The notes under the pieces were generated by a model. That model did not search any database, was not told where the DNA came from, and saw only the letters and a list, made by a program, of their open reading frames with translations. A stretch of DNA of 64,000 nucleotides, taken from contig CBDATO010000001.1 of the NCBI GenBank assembly GCA_965199805.1, forward strand, positions 3,410,001-3,474,000, given 5' to 3'. Below are positions 26,493 to 34,454 of this stretch, one piece after another (the first letter of the stretch is position 1; every line of letters begins with the position of its first letter). The translations under genes were made by a program, and so were the position numbers. This stretch comes from DATAZK01 sp965199805. GTDB taxonomy: Bacteria > Actinomycetota > Actinomycetes > Frankiales > Frankiaceae.

Positions 26493-27616
26493 GCTCTGGG
26501 GAACGCTGGCGGCTGCTCCTCGGCAGCTACGCCGCCAAGAAGCTCCCGCCACTGGACGGCGACGCCGCCCGCCTCGACGCCGCGCTCGACTTTCTCTACG
26601 GCCGCGAATACGAAGGCCGCGGACAGCGTCCCGCGGGCGACGACACCGACAAGTCACCCGGGTCCCTTGACCCGTCGAGCCCAATGCTGGTCGACTGGCT
26701 CACCGAAGTCCGTGACCTGTTCCCCAACGACGCCGTCGAGGTCATCGAACGGCACGCGCTTGAACGCTACGAACTAACGGGACTGGTCAACGACCCGCAG
26801 GTACTCGCCCGACTCGAACCCAACGAAACGCTGCTGAAGCTCCTGCTCGGCCTGCGCCGCCAGCTCAACACCGCCGTCCTCGGCGAGCTACGACGCATCA
26901 TCCGAGTCGTCGTCGAGGAGCTCCGCCGGCGGCTCGAGTCCGAAATCCGCCAATCCCTCTCCGGCCGGCTCAGCCAGCACCGGCACTCGCCGCTGCCCGT
27001 CGCCGCGAACTTCGACCCACGCGGCACCATCAGAGCCAACCTCAAAAACTGGGACAAAGACCGGCGGCAGCTCATCCTGCAGGAACTGCGCTTCTTCGAA
27101 CGCAACACCCGGCGGCTGCCCTGGGAAGTGGTGCTCGTCGTCGACCAGAGCGGCAGCATGGTCGGCTCGGTCATCCACAGCGCGGTGATGGCCGGCATCC
27201 TTGCCGGCCTGCCCGCCTACCAACTCAAACTGGTCTTGTTCGACACCAGCATCGTCGACCTGTCCGACCGGGCCGACGACCCCGTCGAAGTACTCATGTC
27301 TGTCCAGCTCGGCGGCGGCACCGACATCGCTCAAGCTGTTCAATACGCCGGCCAGATCATCGATAACCCCCACCGTGCCGTCGTCGTCCTCATCACCGAC
27401 TTCGCCGAAGGCGGCCCCCCGTCCGCGCTCATCGCAGCAGTGCGCACACTGGCCGAAGCCCGCGTTCGGATGATCGGCCTTGCCTCCCTGGACGGCGACG
27501 CCCATCCCGCCTACGACCGTGCCATGGCCGAACGACTCGCCGACGAAGGCATGCACATCGCCGCCCTCACCCCCGCCCGCCTCGCCGAGTGGCTCGCTGA
27601 AGTGACGGCTCGATGA
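26489..27616 (+). CDS. VWA-domain protein (CoxE/YehP-like)
   Basis: 375 residues. The N-terminal 200 residues are helical; then comes a von Willebrand A domain with the metal-binding MIDAS set: DQSGSM at about 219-224, GGGTD (the Thr) at about 275, and ITDFAEGG (the Asp). GTG start overlaps the previous stop by four bases and the stop overlaps the SWIM start (ATGA), so three genes are coupled. VWA proteins serve as substrate-binding or adaptor partners of MoxR ATPases, suggesting MoxR plus VWA form the motor and adaptor of this system. Confidence 0.92.
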   Translation: MSSGERWRLLLGSYAAKKLPPLDGDAARLDAALDFLYGREYEGRGQRPAGDDTDKSPGSLDPSSPMLVDWLTEVRDLFPNDAVEVIERHALERYELTGLVNDPQVLARLEPNETLLKLLLGLRRQLNTAVLGELRRIIRVVVEELRRRLESEIRQSLSGRLSQHRHSPLPVAANFDPRGTIRANLKNWDKDRRQLILQELRFFERNTRRLPWEVVLVVDQSGSMVGSVIHSAVMAGILAGLPAYQLKLVLFDTSIVDLSDRADDPVEVLMSVQLGGGTDIAQAVQYAGQIIDNPHRAVVVLITDFAEGGPPSALIAAVRTLAEARVRMIGLASLDGDAHPAYDRAMAERLADEGMHIAALTPARLAEWLAEVTAR

Positions 27617-29667
27617 CCATCCGCGGCCAGCTCGTCGAACTACTCGCCCGCTACGACGACGCGACCTGGACCGCCTTGGCTAACCGCGGACTCCTCCGCC
27701 GCGCCACCAAAGACCTCGACACCGTCCCCATCGCCATAGAGGCGGAAAGCGACGACGCCGTCAACATCACCGTCGCCGACCACCACATCCGCTTCACCCG
27801 CACCGGACCGGCCGGCGCCACCTGCGACTGCCCCAGCCCCGTCCTGTGCCAACACGTCATCACCGCAGGGCTCTGGCTCACCCGCCAGCCGCCGTCCGCA
27901 CCATCCACCGACTCCGGACCAAAGTCATCATCGGCCGAAGCGGCGCCATCCGACGACGGCGACGCGTTACACCAACAGCTCATGAACATCAGTCAAGGCG
28001 ACCTCATCACCCATGCGGGACGTCCCGGCGTCCGCTGGGCCCACCAGTACCTTTCCGACCTTGACCAGCCCCTTCGGCTCGACCGCAACACCTACCTCGA
28101 AGTCGGCTTCGCTCACCCCGAAGTAGTCGTGCGTTACCTCGGCGGCGGGCTAGACGGACTCGTCCTGGACCAGAAGATCCCGTCGCCCGAACGCATCCGG
28201 GTCGCCGCCGTGCTCGCCTGGCAGCAGGCGCACGGCCTCAACCGCCAACCACCACCACAGCTGACCCGACCCAGCGCCCCGACAGCCGCGGCTCTGTCGC
28301 TGGATGAGTCCCGCCGCCGGCTGCGTTCCGCGGTACTGAGCCTGCTTACCGACGTCGTCCGTATCGGCGTCTCACACCTATCCCCAGCCGTCCTCGAACG
28401 GTTCACCACACTCGCCGTCTGGGCGCAGGGGGCCGAGTATCACCGCTGTGCCCTGGCGCTGCGCCGCCTCACCGACCAGGTCGAACTGCAACTCTCCCGG
28501 TCCGCTGCCGCTGACGACCTGCGCATGTTCGACGACCTCGCCGTCGCCTACGCCCTCACCACCGCCCTCGACCGCGCCGCCCAAAACGGCCACACCCCAC
28601 CTGCGCTGATCGGCCGGGCCCGCAACTCCTACGACTCGGTCCGCACCATCGACCTCGTCGGACTCGGCGGCCACCCATGGCGCTCCGGATCCGGATACCA
28701 CGGATTGACCTGCATCTTCTGGTCACCCGAACGCGGCCGCTTCTACAGCTGGACCGACACCCGCCCCGAAAGTCTCCCCGGTTTCGATGCCCGGCAACGT
28801 TGGCAACAACCCGCCCCATGGACCGGCTGGTCGACCCCCGCCGCCGCCTCGGGACGGCTCCTCACCCTCACCGCAGCCCAGATCAGCGCCGACGCCCGCA
28901 TCTCCGGCGTCGAAACGACCGCAGCCCGCATCAGCCCGCTCACTGGTGAACAGCTCACCGGTCGACTTCAAATCCATGAACGGTGGTCGGAGCTAGAAGC
29001 TCTCACCGGCCGCGGGCGCAGCCTGCTCGCGACACCCGACCCGAACGCCGCCTGGGCCGTGCTGCGGCCGACCTCAACCGCAGCAACTTGGTTCGATCCC
29101 ACCCGCCAGACACTGCAATGGCCGCTCATCGACAACGACGGCGCCCTGCTGCTCATCGAGCTGCCATGGACACGACTGCACGCCCACGCGATCGGACGCA
29201 TCGAAACCCTCGCCGACACCGCCCTGCCCGACGGCCATCTCATCGTCGCGCAGCTCTACCGCCGCCACGGACAGCTCACCGGATTTCCGCTCGCCCTGAT
29301 CAACCCCGCACTGGACAACGCGCCACTCGACGCCCTGCACTTCGACAGCAGCCACCGGACCAGCGACCTCGTCGCCGCTCTCCAACGCGCCGGAACTCCC
29401 GATCGCACACTCGACAGCAGCCCGGGCGCAGCCAACATGTTCCCAGCAGCCGTCGCCGAGCTGCGCGCAGTACTCGAGCGCCTTGCGCAACGAGGAACAT
29501 CCGGTGCCCTGCCAGGTGCCGTTCACCGCGAGCTGACCGCCGCCCACCGGCGCTTGCGTCAGACAGGTTGGACGGTGTTCACCGACTTTGACCTCGAATC
29601 CGACCCCGCCGACCTACTGCTGCGTTCACACGCTCTGCTGCAGCAAGTTGAACGCGTCGCCGCCTAA
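27613..29667 (+). CDS. SWIM zinc-finger protein (YehQ-like)
   Basis: 684 residues. The SWIM motif C-x-C-x5-C-x-H is intact at residues 71, 73, 79 and 81 (TCDCPSPVLCQHVITAGLW). It is followed by a low-complexity Ser/Pro/Ala stretch and a long region without recognised domains. ATG 27613 overlaps the VWA stop. SWIM fingers bind nucleic acid or protein. Being the last gene of the operon, it may supply the recognition part of the complex; this is inference. The gene ends two bases before a convergent gene's stop. Confidence 0.9.
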   Translation: MTIRGQLVELLARYDDATWTALANRGLLRRATKDLDTVPIAIEAESDDAVNITVADHHIRFTRTGPAGATCDCPSPVLCQHVITAGLWLTRQPPSAPSTDSGPKSSSAEAAPSDDGDALHQQLMNISQGDLITHAGRPGVRWAHQYLSDLDQPLRLDRNTYLEVGFAHPEVVVRYLGGGLDGLVLDQKIPSPERIRVAAVLAWQQAHGLNRQPPPQLTRPSAPTAAALSLDESRRRLRSAVLSLLTDVVRIGVSHLSPAVLERFTTLAVWAQGAEYHRCALALRRLTDQVELQLSRSAAADDLRMFDDLAVAYALTTALDRAAQNGHTPPALIGRARNSYDSVRTIDLVGLGGHPWRSGSGYHGLTCIFWSPERGRFYSWTDTRPESLPGFDARQRWQQPAPWTGWSTPAAASGRLLTLTAAQISADARISGVETTAARISPLTGEQLTGRLQIHERWSELEALTGRGRSLLATPDPNAAWAVLRPTSTAATWFDPTRQTLQWPLIDNDGALLLIELPWTRLHAHAIGRIETLADTALPDGHLIVAQLYRRHGQLTGFPLALINPALDNAPLDALHFDSSHRTSDLVAALQRAGTPDRTLDSSPGAANMFPAAVAELRAVLERLAQRGTSGALPGAVHRELTAAHRRLRQTGWTVFTDFDLESDPADLLLRSHALLQQVERVAA

Positions 29668-29668
29668 G

Positions 29669-30253
29669 TCAGTGCTGGCGCTGCAGCCGGGTCTGGATGA
29701 GTCTTAGCGCAGCCCGTCCGCGGCGGGACTGGTCGCGGTCGAGCGGTCGCCATGCTGGGTGTCGGTCTTCATGCAGCGGCGTCAGCCGCCGCAGGTGCGT
29801 TCGTTGGCTGCTTTTGAGCTGGTCGACCGAGTCGAGGTCGACGTTCCACGTCGAGAGCAGCAGCGCCGCGTCTTGGAGGTCGCGTTCGGGGTCGCTGCGC
29901 CCGGTGATGGTGCTCGCTGCGGCTTTTCCGATGAGGGCGGCAAGCACCGTGGGGCGCGAGACTTTGCCGGTGCTGCGTTGTCCGTAGATGTCGCCGACGG
30001 TGACTTCGACGGTTTCGGCGGCGGCGAGTAGTGCGGTGCCGCCTGGAACGGACACTGTGCGCGCTGGTGGGACGGTGACGGTGCGTGTCCGAGGGGATAA
30101 GCCGTCCGGCGCGAGCACGTCGACGCTGACTCGCCCCGGGCCTGGGTCGGCCGGCCGGCTGAAGCGGTGCCCGATTCCGTCTGGGCTCACCCCGTCCAAT
30201 TGCAGGCCGCGGTCGGTCTCACCACGGACGGGTCCGCAGTGAAGCCGCGACAC
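29669..30253 (-). pseudogene. Possible nucleotidyltransferase-like protein, N-terminally truncated
   Basis: 194 residues. The part VSVDVLAPDGLSPRTRTVTV, then PGGTALLAAAETVEV and AALIGKAAASTITGRSDPER-DLQDAALLLS, resembles the C-terminal half of AbiEii-like nucleotidyltransferase proteins, which have a KAxA segment followed by a D-x-x-D-L pattern. The expected catalytic GS-x-D-x-D part is not present: upstream of 30253 the frame meets stops. So it is either a fragment of a larger gene or a different family. It is convergent with the SWIM gene with one base between stops. Confidence 0.35.
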
Positions 30254-30372
30254 CGATCAATCTGTCAAGAACTCATCCGTCATGTCCGTCAGTCCGGGGG
30301 CTGGCGCGGTAACAAGAAACTCTTGAAGGTAGCCTAGGTCCGCGCGGGGTGGATTCAGCCTGAGGGGTGAAC

Positions 30373-30942
30373 TCATGGTGAACTGATGCCGCCGCCGACG
30401 GTGAGTCCGTTGATGATGATGTCGAGCAGCTCGCGTGTTGTGTTTGGGTCGAGGTGGGCTTGGTCTGCGCTGGCGGCGACTCCACCGATGAGTCGGCAGA
30501 CCTGGACGGAGTCAACGCCCTCCCGTAGCTGCCCGGATCGGCGTAGGTGTTCGAGCACGGTGTCGTTTGCTGCCACCAGGCCGTGCGCTTTTTCCGCGGT
30601 CAGGGAGCCGGTCGTGCCTAGGGCGGCGGTGATCCGTTGTGGGCCGCCTCTATGGACACTGATCTGGTCGACGACGGCGGTGAACCAGTCAGCAAGCAGG
30701 TGATGGGGCTCGCGACCGCTGGCCACGGCGTGGTCGGCAGCGGCTTGGATGCGATCGGTCCAGCCGGTCATGAGGACGTCGAGCAGCGCGTCGCGGTTGG
30801 GGAAATGCCGGTAGAGCGTGCCCGCTCCGACGTGGGCCCGTTTGGCTACCTCGTTGAGTGACGCTTCGGTGCCCTGCTCGGAGAACACGGCCTCCGCCGC
30901 CACCACGATCTGGTCATAGCTGCGTTGTGCGTCCGCGCGCAT
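30373..30942 (-). CDS. TetR-family transcriptional repressor
   Basis: 189 residues. N-terminal helix-turn-helix QIVVAAEAVFSEQGTEASLN, then EVAKRAHVGAGTLYRHFPNR; the C-terminal ligand domain is of the TetR_C type. ATG 30942 is preferred over 30975 because AAGGA lies five bases upstream and the sequence before it is the operator region. It is divergent from an SDR gene, with two palindromes between them, so it very likely represses that gene and itself. The ligand is unknown; it may be a substrate of the neighbouring dehydrogenase. Confidence 0.9.
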   Translation of the reverse strand: MRADAQRSYDQIVVAAEAVFSEQGTEASLNEVAKRAHVGAGTLYRHFPNRDALLDVLMTGWTDRIQAAADHAVASGREPHHLLADWFTAVVDQISVHRGGPQRITAALGTTGSLTAEKAHGLVAANDTVLEHLRRSGQLREGVDSVQVCRLIGGVAASADQAHLDPNTTRELLDIIINGLTVGGGISSP

Positions 30943-30960
30943 AACCATCCTTGCGTAATG

Positions 30961-31005
30961 GGAGAAGGTCTCCATATAGTGGGCAGTGGAGCGGAGACCG
31001 TCTCC
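30961..31005. promoter_or_regulatory. Twin TetR operator candidates
   Basis: Two related palindromes lie between the divergent TetR and SDR genes: GGAGAAGGTCTCC at 30961-30973 and GGAGACCGTCTCC at 30993-31005. Centres are 32 bases apart, three helical turns. The second is symmetric apart from its central base. Placement over both promoters fits repression of both genes by the TetR protein. Confidence 0.7.
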
Positions 31006-31029
31006 GTCTAGTGTATCGAGGAGAGTTCC

Positions 31030-31794
31030 ATGGCTGCATCAATGACCGGCAAAGTCGCGGTGATCACCGGCGGTGGACGCGGCGTCGGTGAGGGTATCGC
31101 CCGCCGCTTCCTCGCCGAAGGCGCCACCGTCGTCGTCACCGACATCGACGACGAGCTAGTGGCCCACGCCAACGAGATGCTGGGTGAGAACGGGTTCGCC
31201 CTGCGCGCCGACGTGACCGACCTTGTCCAGATGCAATCGGTCTACCGGACGGTTGCCGACCGGTACGGCAAGGTGGACACCGTCGTGGCCAACGCCGGCG
31301 TCGGGGACAGCGCGAAACTCGGGTCGATCACCGAAGCGCAGTTCGACTTCATCTACGGCGTCAACGTCAAAGGCGTCCTGTTCACCGTTCAGGCGGCGTT
31401 GCCCTACCTGGGCGACGGCGGCACGGTCATCGTCATCGGCTCCACCGCCTCGATCCAGGCCGTCGACGCAATGAGCCTTTACGGCGGGTCCAAGGCGGCG
31501 TTGCGGGCGATGGTCCGCTGCTGGATTAAAGACGTCGCCCACACCGGTGTGCGGATCAACATGCTCAGCCTGGGTGCGGTGGACACCCCGTCGTTGCGTA
31601 ACGCCCTGGCCGGCGCGTCCGGCGCCGACGCCGTGGAACGCCTCGTCGCCCAGATGGGCGACGGCAATCCACTGGGGCGCCTTGCTCAACCCGATGAGAT
31701 CGGTCAAGCCGCAGTGTTCCTGTCCACCGACGCATCAAGCTTCGTCACCGGCGTCGAACTGTTCGCCGACGGCGGCATGGCCCAAACTGGCTGA
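31030..31794 (+). CDS. SDR-family NAD(P)-dependent oxidoreductase
   Basis: 254 residues, the size of classical short-chain dehydrogenases. Nucleotide-binding TGGGRGVGEG at about 12-21; DVTD near 63; NAG (VANAGVG) near 91; the catalytic Ser in VIVIGSTAS, with Tyr and Lys in SLYGGSKAAL near 155-159; and C-terminal SFVTGVELFADGGM. All catalytic residues are present. ATG 31030 follows GAGGAGAG by four bases. Substrate unknown. It is controlled by the divergent TetR gene if the operators above are real. Confidence 0.92.
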   Translation: MAASMTGKVAVITGGGRGVGEGIARRFLAEGATVVVTDIDDELVAHANEMLGENGFALRADVTDLVQMQSVYRTVADRYGKVDTVVANAGVGDSAKLGSITEAQFDFIYGVNVKGVLFTVQAALPYLGDGGTVIVIGSTASIQAVDAMSLYGGSKAALRAMVRCWIKDVAHTGVRINMLSLGAVDTPSLRNALAGASGADAVERLVAQMGDGNPLGRLAQPDEIGQAAVFLSTDASSFVTGVELFADGGMAQTG

Positions 31795-32147
31795 CACCCG
31801 CCGCTCACGCTCGCGCCCGCCCAGGTGCCCGTACGACAGGATCGTTTCTGGACGTGAAGCTGCGACGCTGCTAGGACGTGTCAGGGACTCGTGTCAAGGC
31901 CGTTTTGACCAGTGGTACCGGTGGGGCTGACGCGAGTTTCTGACGCCGCCGAGCCTGTCGAGAAACCCGTCCGTACGTCCCTTTTAGCCGTCTCACTGGA
32001 ATCCAGGAACGGATGTACGGAATATTATCTGCAGAGAGGCCCGAGTATGGTGAATGCTGAAACGGGGCAGATGCTCCGCCCGGCCGTGAATGACCGAACG
32101 CGTCGGATCCGTTAACCGACTGCGTCGAGTGGCTGCGACGCGACGAT
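31795..32147. other. Intergenic region between convergent genes
   Basis: About 350 bases between the ends of the SDR and quinone-oxidoreductase genes. No gene or clear terminator hairpin was seen; short open frames lack domains. Confidence 0.4.
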
Positions 32148-33104
32148 TCAGGGCAGGAGCGCGATCTTTCCGAACGAGTGTCGGCGTTCCAAGGCCTCGA
32201 ACGCCTCTTTGACGCAGTCGAGAGGGTAGGTCCCAGCGATGGGCATCTCGAGTGTCCCCGCGGCCAACTCGTCGGCGAGCTTGCGTAACGCCTCGTGTGC
32301 CTCGTCGACGGTGAGTGCCGCGGCGCCTTCCATGCGCGCGCCTAGTCTGCCCGCAGCGTCGGAGACGACGATGGTGTTTATGCGATCCGTTGGTACGCCG
32401 AGGCGCGCGGCCAACCGAACGTATTCGGGGCCGAATAGGTCGATGAAGGCGTCGATGCCGTCCGGTGCGGCTAAGCGCAGGCGGTCCTCGAGTCCCTCCC
32501 CGTACGGGATCGGGATCACGCCGTGCTCGATCAGCCAGTCGGCGTTGGTCGATGACGCGATGCCCAGCACGGTTGCCCCACGCTGGACGAGCAGCTGCAC
32601 GACGAGGGTCCCGACACCTCCCGTCGCGGCGGACACTGCGACGACATCACCTGCCTGCACACGTACGGCTCGGACGGCGGCGTAGGCCGTGGTCCCGGCG
32701 ACATCAAGCGACCCAGCAACTTCCCACGGCAGGGCGGCCGGCTTGGGGATGAGCTGTGCTGCCGGGACGACGGTGTGCTGGGCGTGACTCGATCGAGCCC
32801 ACGAGAAGCCGAGTACCTCGTCTCCTGGAGCGAAGGCATCGACATCGGACCCGGTGTCCACGACGACGCCTGCCAAGTCCGTTCCCTGTCCAGAGGGAAA
32901 TGTCGCCGGCAATTGGTCGTGCAACAGTCCCGAACGGATCATGGCTTCACCGGGGTTGATGCCTGCCGCTCGAACTGCAACGAGGACCTCGCCCGAAGCG
33001 AGCTCCGGGACGTCGACCTCACGAACCGCGAGGACGTCCCGGCCGCCGTACCGGTCGAAGCGGACGGCGCGGGTGTGAGCGGGTCGAGATGAGGTGGTGG
33101 ACAT
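32148..33104 (-). CDS. Zinc-independent quinone-oxidoreductase-like MDR protein
   Basis: 318 residues, medium-chain dehydrogenase/reductase. The GroES-like N-terminus has VRAAGINPGEAMIRSGLL and FPSGQGTDLAGVV; the NADP-binding site is VSAATGGVGTLVVQLLVQRG. The Cys/His zinc ligands of alcohol dehydrogenases are absent, so it belongs to the zeta-crystallin/quinone reductase type. It probably reduces quinones or enals with NADPH. ATG 33104. It is divergent from a TetR gene with a pair of perfect palindromes between, so it is probably induced by an electrophile-type ligand; the ligand is inference. Confidence 0.9.
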   Translation of the reverse strand: MSTTSSRPAHTRAVRFDRYGGRDVLAVREVDVPELASGEVLVAVRAAGINPGEAMIRSGLLHDQLPATFPSGQGTDLAGVVVDTGSDVDAFAPGDEVLGFSWARSSHAQHTVVPAAQLIPKPAALPWEVAGSLDVAGTTAYAAVRAVRVQAGDVVAVSAATGGVGTLVVQLLVQRGATVLGIASSTNADWLIEHGVIPIPYGEGLEDRLRLAAPDGIDAFIDLFGPEYVRLAARLGVPTDRINTIVVSDAAGRLGARMEGAAALTVDEAHEALRKLADELAAGTLEMPIAGTYPLDCVKEAFEALERRHSFGKIALLP

Positions 33105-33121
33105 GCGGACTCCTTCGAATC

Positions 33122-33168
33122 GTCAGTCACTGACAATGGTTACGTTATACGTCAAGTCAGTCACTGAC
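33122..33168. promoter_or_regulatory. Twin perfect TetR operator palindromes
   Basis: GTCAGTCACTGAC occurs twice, at 33122-33134 and 33156-33168, identical in both. Each is a palindrome around a central base. Centres are 34 bases apart. They occupy nearly the whole 85-base gap between the divergent oxidoreductase and TetR genes, with the AT-rich TTATAC between them as a possible promoter element. Confidence 0.8.
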
Positions 33169-33189
33169 GATGCGCGATAGCCTCATTCG

Positions 33190-33747
33190 GTGGCGGGCAG
33201 CAGGAAAGATGTTCGAGCGCGTCTTCTCCGGGCCGCGATCGACTTGTTCTCTGAGCGCGGTTATGACCGGACGACGGCCGCCGACATCGCCGAACGCGCC
33301 GACGTCACCGAACGCACCTTCTTCCGGCACTTCGCTGACAAGCGGGAAGCACTGTTTGACGGCGAAGCCGACCTGCAGGGACTCCTCACCACGGCAATCA
33401 CAGCCGCGCCAGCAGGCCTTAGCCCGTGCGACGTCGTCCTCCAGGCGTTCGTCTCCATGATCCCTGTGCTAACCCAGGACGCCGAGCTCAAAAAGCGACG
33501 TCAGCGTGTCGTCCTGGCCGCGCCCGAGCTCCGCGAGCGCGAGCTCTCCAAAGAGTCCCAACTGGCCTCGTTGGCCGCCCGAGCCCTCGAGATCCGAGGC
33601 GTGCGCGGGCCGGTCGCGGAACTGGCTGCAGCGAGCGGTGTTGCGGTGCTCTCACGAGCCCGGCTAGCTTGGCTCGCCGGCGCCTCGAACGATTACATCA
33701 CCCTCCTGACCACGGGCTTCGCCGACCTGCGCGAAACCCATCATTGA
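33190..33747 (+). CDS. TetR-family transcriptional repressor
   Basis: 185 residues, starting at GTG 33190. N-terminal helix-turn-helix LLRAAIDLFSERGYDRTTAA, then DIAERADVTERTFFRHFADK; the C-terminal domain is helical and ends YITLLTTGFADLR. Divergent from the quinone-oxidoreductase-like gene and separated from it by the twin GTCAGTCACTGAC sites, which are its likely operators and give autoregulation. The following TetR gene at 33795 is convergent and similar in the helix-turn-helix (TRRTFFRYFPDKREVLF), suggesting a shared origin. Confidence 0.9.
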   Translation: MAGSRKDVRARLLRAAIDLFSERGYDRTTAADIAERADVTERTFFRHFADKREALFDGEADLQGLLTTAITAAPAGLSPCDVVLQAFVSMIPVLTQDAELKKRRQRVVLAAPELRERELSKESQLASLAARALEIRGVRGPVAELAAASGVAVLSRARLAWLAGASNDYITLLTTGFADLRETHH

Positions 33748-33794
33748 TCGATCCCGCTGGCGGACCGTCGACCGCTTCGCGGCCCGAACCGGAT

Positions 33795-34367
33795 TCACTC
33801 CGGGTGCGAGAAGAAGCGTCGGAGCGAGGACCGGCAGCGCTCGAGGTGGTTGGCGAAGGAATCGGGTGAGTGCTCGTCGATCCTTGACCGGTACGCCGCC
33901 CGGAACAGCTCTACCGATGACGCGCCCAGCATGTCGCCGTCAGCCACGCCGCGTTCGGTGAGCGCTTCTCCGATCAGGTCGGCGGTGCGAGCGAGCTTGG
34001 ACCGCTCGCGCTCCTGAAGATCGGGGTTCGCGTCGATGATGAGCGCACGCTGCCGCTGTGCCTCGCGGTCCCTGGTGATGACTTCGCCCGCCTCGGCAAA
34101 GACCCGCAGCACGGTCCAGGCGAGCACGGAGGCGTCCGTCGCGGGCGGGACCTGGGCCAGCGCCGACACCACCGCCGTCGCCAGGACGTCCGATCGGGGG
34201 AAGAGAACCTCACGCTTGTCGGGGAAGTACCGGAAGAAGGTACGTCTGGTCAGTCCCGCCCGCTCCGCTATCTGCGCGACCGTGACGTCGATGTACCCGA
34301 ACTCGACAAACAGGTCGATCGCAGCCCTGCGCAGGCGTTCTTCCGCATCCGGCTTCCACCTCGGCAC
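33795..34367 (-). CDS. TetR-family transcriptional repressor
   Basis: 190 residues. N-terminal helix-turn-helix RLRRAAIDLFVEFGYIDVTV, then AQIAERAGLTRRTFFRYFPD. The C-terminal part ends CRSSLRRFFSHPE. It belongs to the same sub-branch as the 33190 regulator (both have TFFR-F-DKRE-LF). It is divergent from the atypical SDR gene at 34455, which is its probable target. Start ATG 34367. Confidence 0.9.
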   Translation of the reverse strand: MPRWKPDAEERLRRAAIDLFVEFGYIDVTVAQIAERAGLTRRTFFRYFPDKREVLFPRSDVLATAVVSALAQVPPATDASVLAWTVLRVFAEAGEVITRDREAQRQRALIIDANPDLQERERSKLARTADLIGEALTERGVADGDMLGASSVELFRAAYRSRIDEHSPDSFANHLERCRSSLRRFFSHPE

Positions 34368-34405
34368 AAGGACGATCCTACAGTCATGTCACACGGTGCT
34401 ATCAT

Positions 34406-34424
34406 GATGACCCAGAGTGTCATC
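34406..34424. promoter_or_regulatory. Candidate operator between TetR and SDR genes
   Basis: GATGAC and GTCATC form six-base arms around seven bases (CCAGAGT), 30-48 bases upstream of the SDR start. The overlapping ATCATGAT at 34401-34408 is also a palindrome. Weaker than the other two TetR operator pairs because there is only one copy. Confidence 0.4.
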
Positions 34425-34454
34425 GCGATGAGCGGCGACGAGAGGCGGGGCAAG

